Source: Lentinula raphanica
Lineage: Eukaryota; Basidiomycota; Agaricomycetes; Agaricales; Omphalotaceae
Direction of reading: 5' to 3'
Assembly (NCBI GenBank): GCA_027919835.1
Contig: JANVFP010000011.1
Coordinates: forward strand, 558,001-622,000
Length of the DNA stretch: 64,000 nucleotides
Within the stretch, counting starts at the first letter, position 1; each line of letters begins with the position of its first letter. Of the stretch, positions 22,055 through 33,000 are shown in pieces. The position numbers were made by a program, and so were the translations under genes. The notes beneath the pieces are model-generated. The model worked only from the letters and a program-made list of their open reading frames with translations. It was not told the origin of the DNA and did not search any database.

Positions 22055-23161
22055 TCGACATGAAGGCGGATTCCAAGGGTAGGGAGCCTTTCTGCAGGCC
22101 TCTGCAAACAACAGATCATCTCCCAGTAATTATAGTGCACTATTCATCACAACAGGTATGTACATGAAGGTCTTCACCTTCATCATACCTAATGTGTACA
22201 TGAATACACTTAATTGCTGGCTACCTCTCAAGTGCTCTTGCCACTATACTGTGTACGCATACAGAGCTCTATTGTCCCTACAAGTTGTCCACTATAACCC
22301 TATGATGATACTCACTCACTCTGTGTTGAGTTATTCATATTTTTCAGAATGCTTTAATAAAGCTTTTGAAATATTTTCTATTCTACACAAAGCATTCCTG
22401 GATCAAACCTATAGGTGTCTTAGATGGAAATATACAGTTTGATGTCCTCTTCAAGATGCAAATAATTTTGAAGGCATTTGGTCTAGTGGTTCTCCTGCAA
22501 TCCTCATTTTAAAATGCACACTCAAAACACTTGTGTGTTATTTCATTCCCAGAGCCTCTATATCACTTAGCACCATGCCTAGACTCATCACATGGATTCC
22601 TGGACATATTTCGGACATTTCCAGCGCTTATAGGGCGCCTGGATCATCAGCTGATAGCTGTACATGATCCCATCTTCACATGCATCAGGCAATTGATTAT
22701 GGGGCTGTTTTAAATTGATGTGGCTGTTACAGGTGCCAGAGGTCTGAGCAGAGGCCTGTAAAAGCGAGTTGAAACATCAATTTTTGATCTCCCATTCTTC
22801 CTTTCCTTCCCCCACCATCTCTGACCTGGGTGAGGCTGCCTGCATGTTCCCTAGCTCTTTCTGAGCTCTGATTTCACTGTCCAGTACATTCCTACATCTG
22901 TACAGACTACAGGCCTTCCAGAGGTGTCTCAGATACAGGAATCTGGTATGAAATTTCGCATTTTTCACCATCAAGACACTGAACAGATACCAAAGCACAT
23001 CCAGACAGATCTAAGGTGATCAGACACTCTAGGAGTTGATTCCTTTGTTAGATCTTGGGTTTTTGGTGTCTCAGTGCGCTCTGATCATGTCTGATAAGCC
23101 TCTACATAGTACTGACTCTTATCTACATAGATCTAACCTTGATCTGCCTGTTTTTCCTTCA
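22055..23161 (+). repeat. Ngaro split direct repeat A2
   Basis: A 1,107-bp near-identical copy of A1. It is followed by about 95 bp of unique sequence before B2. Confidence 0.93.
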
Positions 23162-23255
23162 CCCTCCCTCCTCTCCCTCATATCATGTATGTTCTCATTG
23201 TTTGTAAATATGTAGTTGTATGTAGCTACATCCTTACCTATCCTGTACCATTATG

Positions 23256-23348
23256 TAGCCCTCCATGATCCGCTTTGAATGTTATGGGCTTTGGCCCAGT
23301 GTTGGCTAACTTTAACTTCCTGTCCCACCTGAGTGCAAAAGGCAGAGG
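23256..23348 (+). repeat. Ngaro split direct repeat B2
   Basis: Second 93-bp B copy. Its final GCAGAGG marks the right end of the Ngaro element; gypsy RT sequence starts at the next base. Confidence 0.92.
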
Positions 23349-24860
23349 CTCCAGCGTGCTTCATTCGTTGGATGATCCGATTCACGTTTTGAAGATGTTC
23401 CCATACGAATCGACGGATCTGTGGGTTTTCCGGAATGGTTTCATATCCACCACCTGGTAACTCGTATCGACTCTCGGGTCCTCGCACAGGTACATCATCA
23501 ATGTAAGGAATAGTATATTCAGGAATTTCGTCTCGTAACAAGTAAGTTACATCGTCATGGAAGATTGGTACCGAGTTGGTCCATCCCATAGGCAATTTGA
23601 CGAGACGATGTGGTCCATAAGGAGTTTGGAAAGTGGTGAGATCCCTAGATCCGACGTCTATATGTCTCTCATCGTAGCCCACAAAGATATCCAAGATCCC
23701 TCCACATGCTCTGCCTGCAAAGTGTCTAGCAATGTCCGCAGTAGCTGGGGGAACCCCGGAGTGCCGTATAGTAACCTTATTCAAAGGCTCCAGACTGTGC
23801 ACCAATCTTAGGCTTGTTCCATCCTTTTTCACCACACAGAACCATTTAGATCTGTAGCTTGCACTCGATGGTTCGTAAACTCCTGCAAGGATCTTATCCT
23901 TGATTATCTTACAAACCTTAGGAAAGATTCCTGGAGGCACGGGAATGTTTTTCTCGACCCAGGGTTCGTGAGGTATAACCGGAATCTTTACTGGAGGGAA
24001 GAAATCCTCTCTGAAAGTTCCACCTTCGGACTGATCCCAGGCAAAACCCATTTCCTGAACCTTCATCAGATGATGAACGAGTTTTCGTTCCTCATTTGTT
24101 AAGAATCCTTCTGGATGGTTCTTGTCAATAATCTCCTTACGCTCTTGCGTGTATCGGACTCCCGGAGTGAATTCAGGTGGATGAGTCGGCAGATCTGGCA
24201 ATCCTTCCAAAGGATCTCCAAAGATATGACGACGAACCCTAAATTCCTCCGGAAGTTCAGCCTTAACCGGGCGTACTTTCAACGCAACAGGCTTATATTT
24301 ACGAGAACCGAAGACAGAGACATTTGAATATGATGACATTGGGTCACTATATGCGCCTATATGCTGTTCAAATGTTCCATTCTTTTGTTCCCACGATCGA
24401 ACTCGTTCCCGGGCACTCCTCAAGTCGTAGGACTGGGAATTATCCGGTTGATCTGGACTTACATAGTCCAGATCTGAAGTGTAATCACTTGGCCGGGACA
24501 ACCCATGAACGTCTCTCGTCAGACTTTTAGCTTTAATAGACTGATAAAAGGACTGTTCAAGTTGTTCCACGTCCGGATCAGTTCGAAATCCTTCCTTCCA
24601 AGGATTGATCACACGATCTTGTTGATGGTCCACACCTTTGTTTAGGTATAGATCTATGGTTTCAGCGACTTCAGGAAGTGAATCCCTAAACGAGGGTTGG
24701 CTATAATTAACATATAGTTCAGCCAATTCTTCGTCTCGGAACACTCCTTCTTTCACTTTGGTTGACTCAATGACTACTTCTTCACCTAAAGGATCCCAAT
24801 ACCCACTCACAGCGATTTCCACCTCTCCCTGATCGCTACTCAGATCACAGAGGTTATCTA
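23349..24860 (-). pseudogene. Gypsy pol, reverse transcriptase N-terminal two thirds
   Basis: The minus-strand frame begins in the -1 register at the AAATTTT heptamer (24867-24861) and runs to the Ngaro insertion. It has a long linker, then the RT entry motif (PPGIFPKVCKIIKDKI), SSASYRSKWFCVVKKDG, a finger/palm region, FQTPYGPHRLVKLPMGWTN and the catalytic YIDD in TIPYIDDVPVRGP. It stops abruptly after RMKHAGA/G, where 7,271 bp of Ngaro separates it from the rest of RT at 16077. The frame itself has no stop, so the interruption is the only visible lesion in this part. Confidence 0.92.
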
Positions 24861-25315
24861 AAAATTTGGTTCAGCAGTTTTCTCCTCTTCTTCGGTACTG
24901 GTCTCCTGATTTGGATCTGGAGTCTCTGTCCGAGTCTGAGCATACTTCTGCTTATCCAACTGCCGTTTTTGAGCTTTAGGACTTTGTCCTCTCGGACTAG
25001 TACCTATGGTGTATTGCTTTCCAGTGTTCGGATCTGTTATGGTTAACTCTTGGTCACCAGATCCAAACGTATGGATGACACTTTCTGTCAGTACATCGAA
25101 AGGTCTACCCAACAGAATTTCGAAGGGTGCCTTTTCCTGCACATGGCATTGTAGATACAGTGTTATGGGTCCAAATCGGAATGGTACGTTCCTGGACAGT
25201 CCTTTGGTACGGGCCAGACCTCCATGCACATTCTGCATTTGGATGGTCACTTTCGGATCCCAACCTAGTCCTAATCCTAAGGCAACACACATATCGATAG
25301 CAACAATCTGAGACC
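24858..25315 (-). pseudogene. Gypsy retropepsin-type protease
   Basis: The minus-strand frame from just after the DSG active-site triplet continues SQIVAIDMCVALGLG, has a hydrophobic core and the LLGRPF motif typical of Ty3/gypsy proteases (EILLGRPFDVLTES), then a Gln/Glu-rich tail ending at the TAG at 24860-24858. The active-site Asp and the following residues lie in different frames because one base is missing at 25313-25316 (read as DSG with the next codon shortened). This would kill the enzyme unless it is a sequencing error. Confidence 0.85.
24861..24867 (-). promoter_or_regulatory. Candidate -1 frameshift site AAATTTT before TAG
   Basis: In the protease frame the sequence reads CCA AAT TTT TAG. 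AAATTTT fits X-XXY-YYZ, and a -1 slip leads straight into the RT frame, which is closed by a TGA just upstream. The alternative is a missing T in the T run. Confidence 0.5.
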
Positions 25316-26346
25316 AGAGTCTAATACACTCTCGATGTCTAGATCATCTCGATTATTCACAACTGGCCACACAGATCTTAAGCCATTTCCCATAGTGGCT
25401 ACTATAGTCATATCACGACGGGAATCATTTTCATCAACATCATGAAGAAAAGCTACCACCGGATCCAACTGAACATAATCCCCTGCCTTCATGCCATCTC
25501 GATCCTCGAGTATTTTCTCAAAGATCAATCCTTCTGACAGACTGAGGTCTTCCACGGCAATGAACTGTTGCATCTCCATCCCTGTTCTCGGGATTTCCTC
25601 GACACTAGGTTCAACATCATGGGCCTCATTAACAAAGGACTTGATTCGTTCTTGTGGACGCACTTGGCGGTTTTTCATCTTCCTCATCATGATCTGCCTG
25701 ACTTTGCCTGACAATTGGAATGCCTCAGCAGCCGTCAATGTGATCATTTGACGAGAAATCCGATCAGCTAATTCTTCTTCAAGGCCTGGAATGAATAACT
25801 CATTCCTGAGCCAAAATTTGGGTCCCTTCAAAGGTCCTTTAGATTCAGTGACCTTCTCCGGTTTGGATTTTGGTTGATTTCGAGGTATGGGTGACACTTC
25901 CCTGGGTGGGACATGATCAAAAGGTCGATGTGTTTCGTCAGATCTAGAGGGTGAGGGCTCCCTGAAACGCACTTTGCGAGTGGTCTCACTAGTTTCCTCA
26001 ACTAATTCTACTTCAGAATCAGAATCCTCTTTATCCGATTTCTCTTCGACACTAACAGATCTCGACTTCCCTAGTGAGGTATCCCCTGATGAATGATTGG
26101 ATCTGTTCGATTTTCCGTTCAGATCTTTCGAATTGGATGGTTCAGGAGCAGATTTGGATTGATTGGCAACATTTTTAAAATTTGGGTGATTTCGATCTAC
26201 GGGTATGTGCACTCCATCAAAACGTTTTGTCTTAGTAGGAGGCACAGTTTTCAATGAACGGGGCTTAGGTTCATCCTCATGAGTCGTGTCCTTCAGCTGG
26301 GATCTTGTTTTCCGTCCCTTGCTCGACTCAATCATCGGATCCTCTA
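25277..26346 (-). pseudogene. Gypsy gag-protease linker ORF ending in the protease active site
   Basis: This 350-codon minus-strand frame opens directly after the GGGAAAC heptamer. It begins with a basic, Ser/Pro/Glu-rich linker, then a folded region (FIPGLEEELADRISRQM ... LTAAEAFQLSGKVRQIMM), and ends with VLDSG, the start of the retropepsin active site. It then runs out of frame to a stop at 25277. A start ATG exists at 26335, but position and frame suggest it is expressed as a gag extension. Confidence 0.82.
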
Positions 26347-26952
26347 GTTTCCCGACTCATTACTGTACACCGTTGCAACATTGTTGCTAGATCTCCCCTG
26401 GGAAGATTCAACTACGTTGGCAAGGTACAACCAAGTAGGATCCCCCAACTGATCTGCATAATCCTCTTCATCGGGGATTAGATCATTGTATAACGTCGCC
26501 AAAACAGGCCAATTCTTGCTCTGAGCATATTTGACGGTCTTTTGGTATCGAGTTTCCGGACCAAAGTTATTTGGTAACGGAGATCCATCTTTCAGCTTAA
26601 GACGTTTGGATCCTTGAGACTCCGGCATCACCCAGCCTTTCCCAAGGAGTTCCATGAACAAAGGACAGTTACTCATCATATGATCTGGTCCTCGACACAA
26701 GAAACACGTTCGATCCGGCATTCCTTGGCCTGGAGGGGGATTTACATTAAGGATCCCTCGACCCTGCCCACTGGTTCCGGGATTACTACTACCAGAAAAG
26801 CCAGGTCTGGGCTGGGGTCGCATTCCAGCATCCGATTTTCCTGCCCTGACATCATTGAGCAACTGCTGCAACGACGTCAGTTCATCCTGAAAACGCGTCT
26901 TAAGATTCCCCATTTCTTTGAGCATCAACGACGATTTGTCCACATTTTCCAC
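26344..26952 (-). pseudogene. Gypsy Gag, C-terminal part with zinc knuckle
   Basis: The frame contains a coiled-coil segment (EMGNLKTRFQDELTSLQQLL), a Gly/Pro-rich stretch and the CCHC knuckle CFLCRGPDHMMSNC (C-x2-C-x4-H-x4-C), which binds RNA during packaging. It ends at TAG 26346-26344. It is one base out of register with the upstream Gag frame; the switch lies between about 26990 and 26925. No slippery heptamer is evident there, so a real or apparent single-base deletion is the simplest reading. Confidence 0.85.
26347..26353 (-). promoter_or_regulatory. Candidate -1 frameshift site GGGAAAC before TAG
   Basis: In the gag frame the codons are TCG GGA AAC TAG. GGGAAAC is a perfect X-XXY-YYZ slippery heptamer and a -1 slip enters the linker/protease frame. 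A missing G in the G run would give the same picture. Confidence 0.5.
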
Positions 26953-28220
26953 AAAGGCACGTTCATGGTCCTCGCCTGTTCCTGCTTAACACTAGATCTA
27001 GTGTCTGTAGCAAAGAAACGGGTCAGATCTGGTGTTTCCTCCTTAGCAGCTGCTGGGGTAACCACCGGAATATAGATCCCTCCCCTAGAGTTGGTCTCTG
27101 CATTCAGGACAGCTCCATCCGTTCCAGTAAAGGTCTGGTATAGTGATTCGAGAGGGGGCTGCCTAGCCACAGCCTCTGCAGCACTTTTCCATTCCGAGAA
27201 CGTATATGGATCATCCGTACGTCGTTTCGCAAGTTTCGAGTTGGGGACCTGATGCTGAACTCGTTTCGAGACAGCTTTTCTCAGGTTTCCATCGAATGCT
27301 GATAGAAAGACCGACACCAATTCATGGTTTCCAATCGCCGGAGGCGGTTTCAACAACTTATTGGCCTCGACTTCGAACAACATGCAATAGATCAACAGCT
27401 CAGATCCATCCTCGACTCTCAATGGTCGAAACCTCTGAACCAATTCCAGCATAGCTTTCTTGGAACCCAGGGGTTTGCCAAAGATAGACGGGAACCACTC
27501 AATCATGGCTCGAAGGAATTGATCTGCATCTTCCTTTCCCTCCTCCGCTCCAGGGAGATGCTCTAAGGCTTGCTTCGTCTGGAGGGTCATCCATCCAAAG
27601 ATCCTTTGCATCTTCACCTTCTCAGAGGTCACACCCGTGGCTTGGAACGTCGTTAGACAGAACCTCATCCATTCAGGCATTTGGATTGGATCAGCTAGAT
27701 CCAAGATCATAGCCGTTTTATGAGTGGCAGGGAACTTCGCATTGTTGTATTCCCCTTGCTCTTCAGGAGACAACGCAGGAGGTCCCAACAGTTTGAGGAT
27801 ATCCACTGGAGCCTCATTTGCACCTTGTGCATTTTGGTCATTTTGTGTAGTACTCATCGTTATATTTGGTATTCTGTTCCCAAACACGATACGTTGCAAG
27901 TCAAAAGAAATAGAGTTTGGTAATGTAGGATTCAAACTAGTCAAATCGACTGGTTCAGCAGTAACTGCCTGACGTCTACTGCTTCCTTGCACTACACCAG
28001 ATCTGTTCGTTCTTGGAACTTCAGAAGCAGATCTAGCAGCAGTCCCGTTATCTGGATTGCTCTTTGCTCGTCCGAGGTTCTTCGGATCGTAGACAGGAAC
28101 CGTAGGCTTCTTTGTAACACGTTTTCTTTTATCCGGGGCTTGCACCTCTGGATCAAAGTAATCTAAAGAACCTGCGTTCTTCGACGTCCGAGACTCCCTT
28201 GGAGCTATTTTTAAGATCAA
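26925..28220 (-). pseudogene. Gypsy Gag, N-terminal and capsid part
   Basis: The open minus-strand frame is 431 codons long. The first ATG is at 27857 (MSTTQNDQNAQ); the frame is open upstream to 28220 without an ATG, so the start is uncertain. The body is a helical capsid-like domain (MILDLADPIQMPEWMRFCL, FGWMTLQTKQALEHLPG, EWFPSIFGKPLGSKKAMLE) typical of basidiomycete gypsy Gag. It loses frame near 26990, beyond which the zinc-knuckle part continues in another register. Confidence 0.85.
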
Positions 28221-28293
28221 ACAAAGTTCGACCTAAGGCAATGGTTTGAGAAATCGATAGATCTCTCGAGTTCGTTCCAAAATATAGATTCCA

Positions 28294-28312
28294 CCCCTCG
28301 CGGTGGGCTCCA
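28294..28312 (-). other. Primer-binding site of the gypsy element
   Basis: On the minus strand, two bases after the LTR end (CTCGTTA-TC), TGGAGCCCACCGCGAGGGG begins with the TGG expected to pair with a tRNA 3' CCA end. I could not assign the tRNA species. Confidence 0.7.
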
Positions 28313-28314
28313 GA

Positions 28315-30038
28315 TAACGAGGCTATGAAGGGTGCAATTTAATGCTTCGTTGGATAGATCTAATGACTAGTGACTTTATCACTGAACACTGATCACCAAT
28401 ATACTTCTTATGTCGTTTGTCAAATGTATTTAAGCGAGGTGTGGGGCGTTGTCAGAGATTCCGCACGATCTTATACCTTAGAACGAAACTGGTAGTCTTA
28501 AAAGATCTACTGGATCCGCAATACAGGTCAACAGAGCGAAGTGACACGGAAGTACAGATCTTTGATCTGGACTCGAAGGGGTGAGTGATCCACTCAAAGG
28601 GTTACAAGGAACGAGAAACTCGTATAGATCAGACTTTATGACCACACTAATATATGATACCAGGTATCAGAATATATCAGGCCAGGTGTGGAAGATCTGA
28701 ACTGATATCGTCCCTGGATCTACTGCGAGAAGAAATACCTTCACAGCTCGTATGGATCACCGATCCACCACACGTCTGCTTGAACAGAGCCACCGAAACT
28801 CTGAACGCTCACTTGGAACAACCGAGAACCAAGCCCTCTGTATCTCCACGATAGGAGTCTACCTTCGATTCCCATCTAGCTGAGACTTTATCAACTGACA
28901 AGATATCGGGCCCTAACGAGATGAGAATTTCACAACCACTTTCGAAGACCGCCCGGCTTACAAAGCCTTTACTCCTCACGTATGAGAGCAAAGGTTAGCT
29001 AGTCAGAGAAACTGGGCACAAAACCTGAACTATATTTTTGTAGGCTACATCCTTAAGTACTTCTACGAATAGATCTGTAGCCAATTTACTATTTTATGGA
29101 ATGATCTATAGATTTGAGAGAACGGAGTCCGAGATCTGATACAAATAAGGAAAGATAGGACGAGAAACGATACAAACACCAGAGAAACAGAGAGTAAAAA
29201 GGATAAAAACAAGTAAAATGTCCATTTCTGGTGGTCCTTCGTCGAGATCTAGTTGCCTGACCTTCGAATCCGGACCTGGTCTGTGCGTCCATCCACATGC
29301 TGGTGGTTAAAGGGCACGGATAAGCTCCTGCACAGGTAACTCAAACGTTTCCTCATTTGATTCTGCTATGTGAATGGTTGTATGCCTCTCCAACTGAATG
29401 GGAGTACATATAAAGGGGGGAAACCTGTCCCAATAGGTTCGTTTGGCTTCTAGCTTTCCAACGATATGCATATATCGAATAGATCCAGAGGTTTGACAAT
29501 GGTGAAGTCGAAAGATCTACCCTTGCAACACTCCTGGTCAAAGCTGTACATCTCAGGCGTCTATTTCCCATTTAGGAAACGTCCACATGTAACTGGGATG
29601 ATACACTTTGGTTGTTTCTCCGTTTAGTCACATTCCTGCGACCTGATCCATCCCGAAACTCGATCTAAGTGAACAGATCTGTTGAGTCTGGGCCTTGAAT
29701 AATCCATCCCCACTGGTAATACGAATAGATCTATTGGTTCTAAGCTCGTCTCGGTGCAGTATCATACTCAGTTGGCCGTTAGGCATTGAAAACTAAGTTG
29801 ATAATCCCTTGATAGCTCATATCAGAGGTGGCTTTGTCTTGAAGGACTCCCCGACCAAGGGACTCGAGTGTGAACTCTTATTATTCGTCAGGATGTGTTT
29901 TCCTGTCTGGATCTGACGTCCTGGCATTAACATGATACAAGTTTGACTGTCAGCTCGGGCTCACTACAGTCCTTTAGTACTCTACAAGGCTCTAATCGTT
30001 AAAATTAGGCCATTGCATGCCTGCACGCAAAATGGGCG
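28315..30038 (-). repeat. Right LTR of the gypsy element (5' LTR in element sense), split by hAT
   Basis: It matches 5613-7305 and has its last five bases (TATTA) displaced to 33732-33736 by the hAT insertion. Compared with the left LTR it shows several one-base homopolymer differences. A block at about 28645-28735 is different in sequence and length, although the flanks are almost identical. Confidence 0.92.
30031..30038 (+). repeat. hAT target-site duplication, left copy
   Basis: AATGGGCG directly before the element; the identical octamer lies at 33724-33731. Eight bases is the standard hAT duplication length, and the octamer also occurs uninterrupted in the left LTR (7293-7300). Confidence 0.93.
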
Positions 30039-33000
30039 TAGTGAATGGCGCGGGTCCGCCGGGTTGAGCCGGGTCCCGGGTCGGGTGGCATCTACGGGTC
30101 GGGTCGGCTTCGAGTATTGGGACCCGGCACCCGAGCGGCAGACCCGGCCTCTCAAATCGGCTTAGTGACATCCCGAACCTCAGACCTTGAAACCAAACGT
30201 GTTATTATGTACAATAGTAGCTACGGTTGACAGTTCATTACAAATTAATCAATAGTGGACAGTATTTCGGTGAAAAAGTAAATGAGAATTCGAGTTGCAC
30301 CGACTCTTGCAAAAAATCATGTCTAAGCGAGCCGCCGGAACGACCGTCGCAAAGAAAACAAAAAAGAAAGCGAGGCGAAGCAGAAGGGAATCGACCGAGG
30401 AAGAGGAAGGTAACGAAGAGTCGGCGGCTAGCAATGGAGAGAGCGATGGAGAAGTAGTCGATGTAACAGAACAGGCAAAAGCGGCGAAGGAAGCTGCTGA
30501 AGCACAGATAAGTCAGTACATTATCGATGAAAAACCAGACCAAGACTCACCTGAATTATAGAAAAAGACCTCACAAAGCGCAAGTCGCCGGTATATGCTT
30601 TCTTTGATGCCGAGCCCCAGATTGAGTACGGAAAGAGTGACACACCAGATTATCTGGTGTATCGTTGTACGAAGTGCGGTGAAAAGCTTCGGCAAGGCTT
30701 AAAAACAGGCGATAGAGGGTCAACGGGTGAGCAGAGATAATATCCTTCGATGAATGAATACACTCACCTGTATTCAAGGTAACATGAGAGATCATGTAAA
30801 AAAATGCTGGGGAGAGGAGGCTCTTGCGGCTATTAAGGAAACGACACTAGATCAGGCACGAAAAGCAGTTAGAGACCTATCGAAAGGAAAACAGAGCACA
30901 CTCACCGCAGTGGTCGTCTCTGTGCGCTCTTGGTTCAAATCCTTTTCAACACGGCCGCCTGCCAAAGAGAAAATTCGGTGCGTTGATGTTTTGTCCAAAC
31001 CCGGCTGGTTTTGATATACTCCATAGCGTAGTAACTGCGCGTTGGGCTGCAGAGTCGGCGCGTCCCTTTCGCATCGTGAGCGATCGTTGCTACAAATGGC
31101 TCCAAAAGGAGGGTCGGCCAAACCAATACGTGCCGAGTAAGGAGACAGTAGGAAGAGACGTGAAGATCCTATACGCGGCATCCAAGGACTACCTGGTAAA
31201 AGAGTTTCAGGTAAACAAATCAACGTTCGTGAGGAGACAAAGCAAAACTCACCGCTCATGCTAGGAGTATGAATACTTGATACCGATCGAACTCGATTGT
31301 TGGTCCTCCCCTAATCACAGGGCCTTCATGAGTATAATTGCTCACGTCCTCCGCAAGGAGAAGGAGGATGGACCAGAAGCACTCACCGAAATACTACTCA
31401 ACTTCGTGGAGCTACCGTGCTCGCACTCAGGTGAGAATATGGCAAAAACCGTCGCAAAAACACTAGAGGAGTATAACCTACAAGGAAAAGTCAGTTACCT
31501 TTTGAATGTTGATATATTGGCTATATCTTACGCACCGTAGCTTCTGTCCGTAACCTGCGACAACGCATCTGCCAACACCGCAATGCTCGAAGACCTTGCG
31601 TTGCACCTGCGAGATTTCCTTGGCAAGAAAATGCACGTGCGGTGCTTTGCCCATACGATTAACCTAACAGCGAAGGGGGTCCTCCGTCCGTTTGAAGCAG
31701 GAAGGAGGGTAGTTGAAGAGGATGTTCCACAAGAGGACGGAGCGAGAGAAGAGCTTATTGCTGAGATGGACGACCTGGTGGAGAGGGGTGGGGTAGATAA
31801 TGACGATGAAGAAGGCTTTGTCGACGTTCTGAATGAACTAACAACTGCGGAAAGAAATGAATGGCAACACGAGGTGCTGCCGGTCAAATCGGCATTGTTC
31901 AAGGTATGTTTATTTGACAAATCTCTCTCACATTCTACTGACCCTGAATATGTTCTCTCTCCTCCGATTCCCACCACATCACAATCCTGCACGGCCGACT
32001 TCACCGATTCCCACCTCGGTCTCAAACTCCCACTTCCTCCCACTCTCTCTCTCTCATCGTCTCTCTCATCGTCTCTTTCATCATACCTTCCACCAGACTC
32101 GTAAAGTCTCATTCAAAATCATTCACTCAACAACTCTTCTACTACCCAGGTGGCGGGAACAGGTGGCCGGCACCGAATTCGAAGGCCAAGTACTTCCTCG
32201 CGATGTGGCAACCCGATGGAACTCGACGTTTGATATGTTGGCAGCGTTCCTTCGAATGAGGGAGCCTGTTAACGAATTCTTGGATCGCTCCTCCAACGGC
32301 CTAGCCGAGTATGCTCTTGATGACGAGGAGTGGAAGGCAATTGAGGGTTTGGTCTCTGTATTGAGGGTATGTGTACATACGTCCATCTTTCAGCTAAATC
32401 CTGATGTTCTTGTGTAGATCCTGAAGGATGCGACAAACTTCTTCTCGACGCATACGCCTAGCGTTGCTACGGTTATACCTGCGATGGATATTATCGACCG
32501 GTCTTTTGCCTCAGGGATCGTCAACAATCAGGCTCTATCTGTCCCTGTCCGGCATGCTCTCTCTCTTGGCAAGAGGACTTTGAACAAGTATTATGAGCTC
32601 ACCGACGAGTCTTATATATACCGAATGGCCATTAGTATGTATCATTAATATTCAATATCTTTTATTCATGTGACTGACCGCGGTTGCAGTCCTCCATCCA
32701 AAGCACAAACTCAAATACTTCAACGAAGCAGAATGGCCTCAGGCATGGATTGACGCAGCGGTAGCACTCACACGCGAAACTTGGGAACAGACCTTCAAAC
32801 CAAACGAGCAACAGCCTCTCGATGACGACGCTCATGTGCCAGAGGTGCGTGGTCCTTCGTCTTTCTCACCTCCCACCCGCTGACTCTCTGTTCTCTTTAG
32901 CAACCAGCTGCACAAACGACGACGAATCTATTCTACTCACTGATAGCTAATCAAGCAGCTGCCTCGGCATCCAACGACACGGATGAGCTCGAACGCTATC

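Larger units (their letters stand above)
16078..23348 (+). mobile_element. Ngaro/PAT-type tyrosine-recombinase retrotransposon
   Basis: The element has the split-direct-repeat layout A1 (16078-17185), ORFs, B1 (21962-22054), A2 (22055-23161), B2 (23256-23348). It encodes a Gag-like protein, RT/RNase H and a tyrosine recombinase in that order on the plus strand. This combination defines the Ngaro/PAT branch of DIRS-like elements. It is inserted in the RT gene of the gypsy element. Removing exactly 16078-23348 restores a standard AGGTFSG junction with no target duplication, as expected for recombinase-mediated insertion. A1 and A2 appear to differ by a single T. All three ORFs are open, so the copy looks recent and possibly active. 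Confidence 0.93.

Noticed and set aside
31528..32112. Minus-strand frame inside the hAT element
   Set aside because: It is the antisense shadow of transposase exons plus a CT-rich intron microsatellite; no motif supports it.
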